34,091 nucleotides of DNA from Thermodesulfovibrionales bacterium (GTDB lineage: Bacteria; Nitrospirota; Thermodesulfovibrionia; Thermodesulfovibrionales; UBA9159), in NCBI GenBank assembly GCA_035622735.1, contig DASPUT010000162.1:1-34091 (forward strand), written 5' to 3'. Position numbers and translations under genes: made by a program. Under the pieces are notes generated by a model, which did no database searches, was not told where the DNA came from, and saw nothing but the letters and a program-made list of their open reading frames with translations. Below, piece after piece: positions 33,404 through 34,091 of this stretch (the first letter of the stretch is position 1; every line of letters starts with the position of its first letter).

Positions 33404-34054
33404 TCAAAGGGATTCGGGAAAACAATGCAACGCTGCGATTGCGGCATCTCCAACCGTCTTTTCCCGCAATTCGCATCCTTCGTAAAGGATAATCTTATCT
33501 CTATCGGAGGTCATGAGCCCGATCTTATCTTTCACCTCCGCGATCCTCATCTGTGAGAGGGCCTGCACCGCCAGGCCCCTGACTTGAGGGTCCTTATCGC
33601 CGAGGCATTTCACGGCGAGATCGGCGGCTCCCTCGACGTTGTCGATCCCTGCTTCGGCAATCCTCCCCATCGCCCAGAGAACGCCTTTCAGGAACATCTC
33701 TTCCTCATGGAATGAAAGGATGATGGGGGGGATATCCTCAAACGCCCATGGATGATTTCTGACGATCTCACCGAGCATCTCCGGCGCACTCCATCCTATG
33801 CCCCCCGATTCTTCACTGAGAGACCAAAGCAGACGCTGGACGATAGCTCTTACGGTGGCAGGGTCTCTTTCCGCAACGGCGCCGGCTGCCTTTCCCATGG
33901 CCTCTATCGCCCTCCAGCAGAGGACGTCTTCCTTGTCGTATGCGATGGAAATGAGGACGCTGAAGACCTTTCTGTTCTCGATCGCGAGCCGGGTCACCGT
34001 TTCGAAGTCCGATGTCAGCAACGCACGCTGAACTTCTCCCTTGAGCGGGGTCAA
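33404..34054 (-). CDS. HEAT-repeat (DVU-type) protein upstream of the dsr genes
   Basis: A 216-aa protein made of alpha-helical HEAT-like repeats, for example ALSQMRIAEVKDKIG preceded by KDPQVRGLAVQAL, CWRAIEAMGKAAGAVAERDP and MLGEIVRNHPWAFEDI. No catalytic motif, Cys cluster or membrane segment is seen, so it is likely a scaffold or adaptor. The start is a TTG at 34054 with AAGGAGG five bases upstream. It is first of the leftward set HEAT, Cys-rich protein, dsrC. Its upstream neighbour is outside the window. Confidence 0.75.
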   Translation of the reverse strand: MTPLKGEVQRALLTSDFETVTRLAIENRKVFSVLISIAYDKEDVLCWRAIEAMGKAAGAVAERDPATVRAIVQRLLWSLSEESGGIGWSAPEMLGEIVRNHPWAFEDIPPIILSFHEEEMFLKGVLWAMGRIAEAGIDNVEGAADLAVKCLGDKDPQVRGLAVQALSQMRIAEVKDKIGLMTSDRDKIILYEGCELREKTVGDAAIAALHCFPESL

Positions 34055-34091
34055 GTCATCCTCCTTTTAGGTGCAAGAACTAATACTTTCC

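Overview
The window is a contiguous piece of bacterial chromosome of moderate GC, densely packed and mostly on the minus strand. Its gene content suggests an anaerobic sulfur-metabolising bacterium. A complete dsrMKJOP locus with dsrC, a dsrHEF-tusA sulfur-relay operon, an octaheme cytochrome, a formate dehydrogenase and clostridial-type ferredoxin and flavoproteins fit a Nitrospirota (Thermodesulfovibrionia-like) genome best. That placement is an inference from gene style and is not proven; Desulfobacterota is the main alternative. No rRNA, tRNA, CRISPR array, insertion sequence or phage gene was seen.

Layout. (1) Positions 1-280 hold the 5' end of a Tat-exported formate dehydrogenase catalytic subunit, preceded by a consensus sigma-70 promoter that overlaps the stop codon of an EF-G paralogue (495-2588). 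(2) Positions 2883-13583 are a leftward housekeeping run: alaC, an NtrC-type regulator, yebC, a DUF502 membrane protein, glmU, glmS, pcrA, gatC, panD and rseC, many of them overlapping or only a few bases apart. A lipase-like hydrolase (13653-14648) precedes alaC. (3) Positions 14761-16098 are a rightward dsrH-dsrE-dsrF-tusA operon with its own promoter, convergent with a small 2[4Fe-4S] ferredoxin. (4) Positions 16531-19926 hold a VOC-fold protein, two flavoproteins and a TetR regulator whose likely operator occurs both at its own promoter and at the flavoprotein promoter, and then a nitroreductase. (5) Positions 20158-24360 are accessory: an OFA-type MFS transporter, a secreted CAP-domain protein, two paralogous small membrane proteins of unknown function, an MgtC-like protein and a cupin. 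(6) Positions 24662-26179 encode an octaheme hydroxylamine-oxidoreductase-like cytochrome with a good promoter. (7) Positions 26705-34054 are the dsr region, read leftward: HEAT-repeat protein, Cys-rich small protein, dsrC, RsbRD_N-domain protein, then dsrM-K-J-O-P, closed by a strong terminator.

How the parts work together. DsrC carries sulfur on two C-terminal cysteines. DsrMKJOP is the membrane complex that links the menaquinone pool and periplasmic redox carriers to the DsrC disulfide or trisulfide. DsrEFH and TusA are sulfurtransferases that hand persulfide sulfur to DsrC. Having both sets means the direction of sulfur flow (sulfite reduction, sulfur oxidation or disproportionation) cannot be read from this window alone. 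dsrAB, apr, sat and qmo are not in the window.
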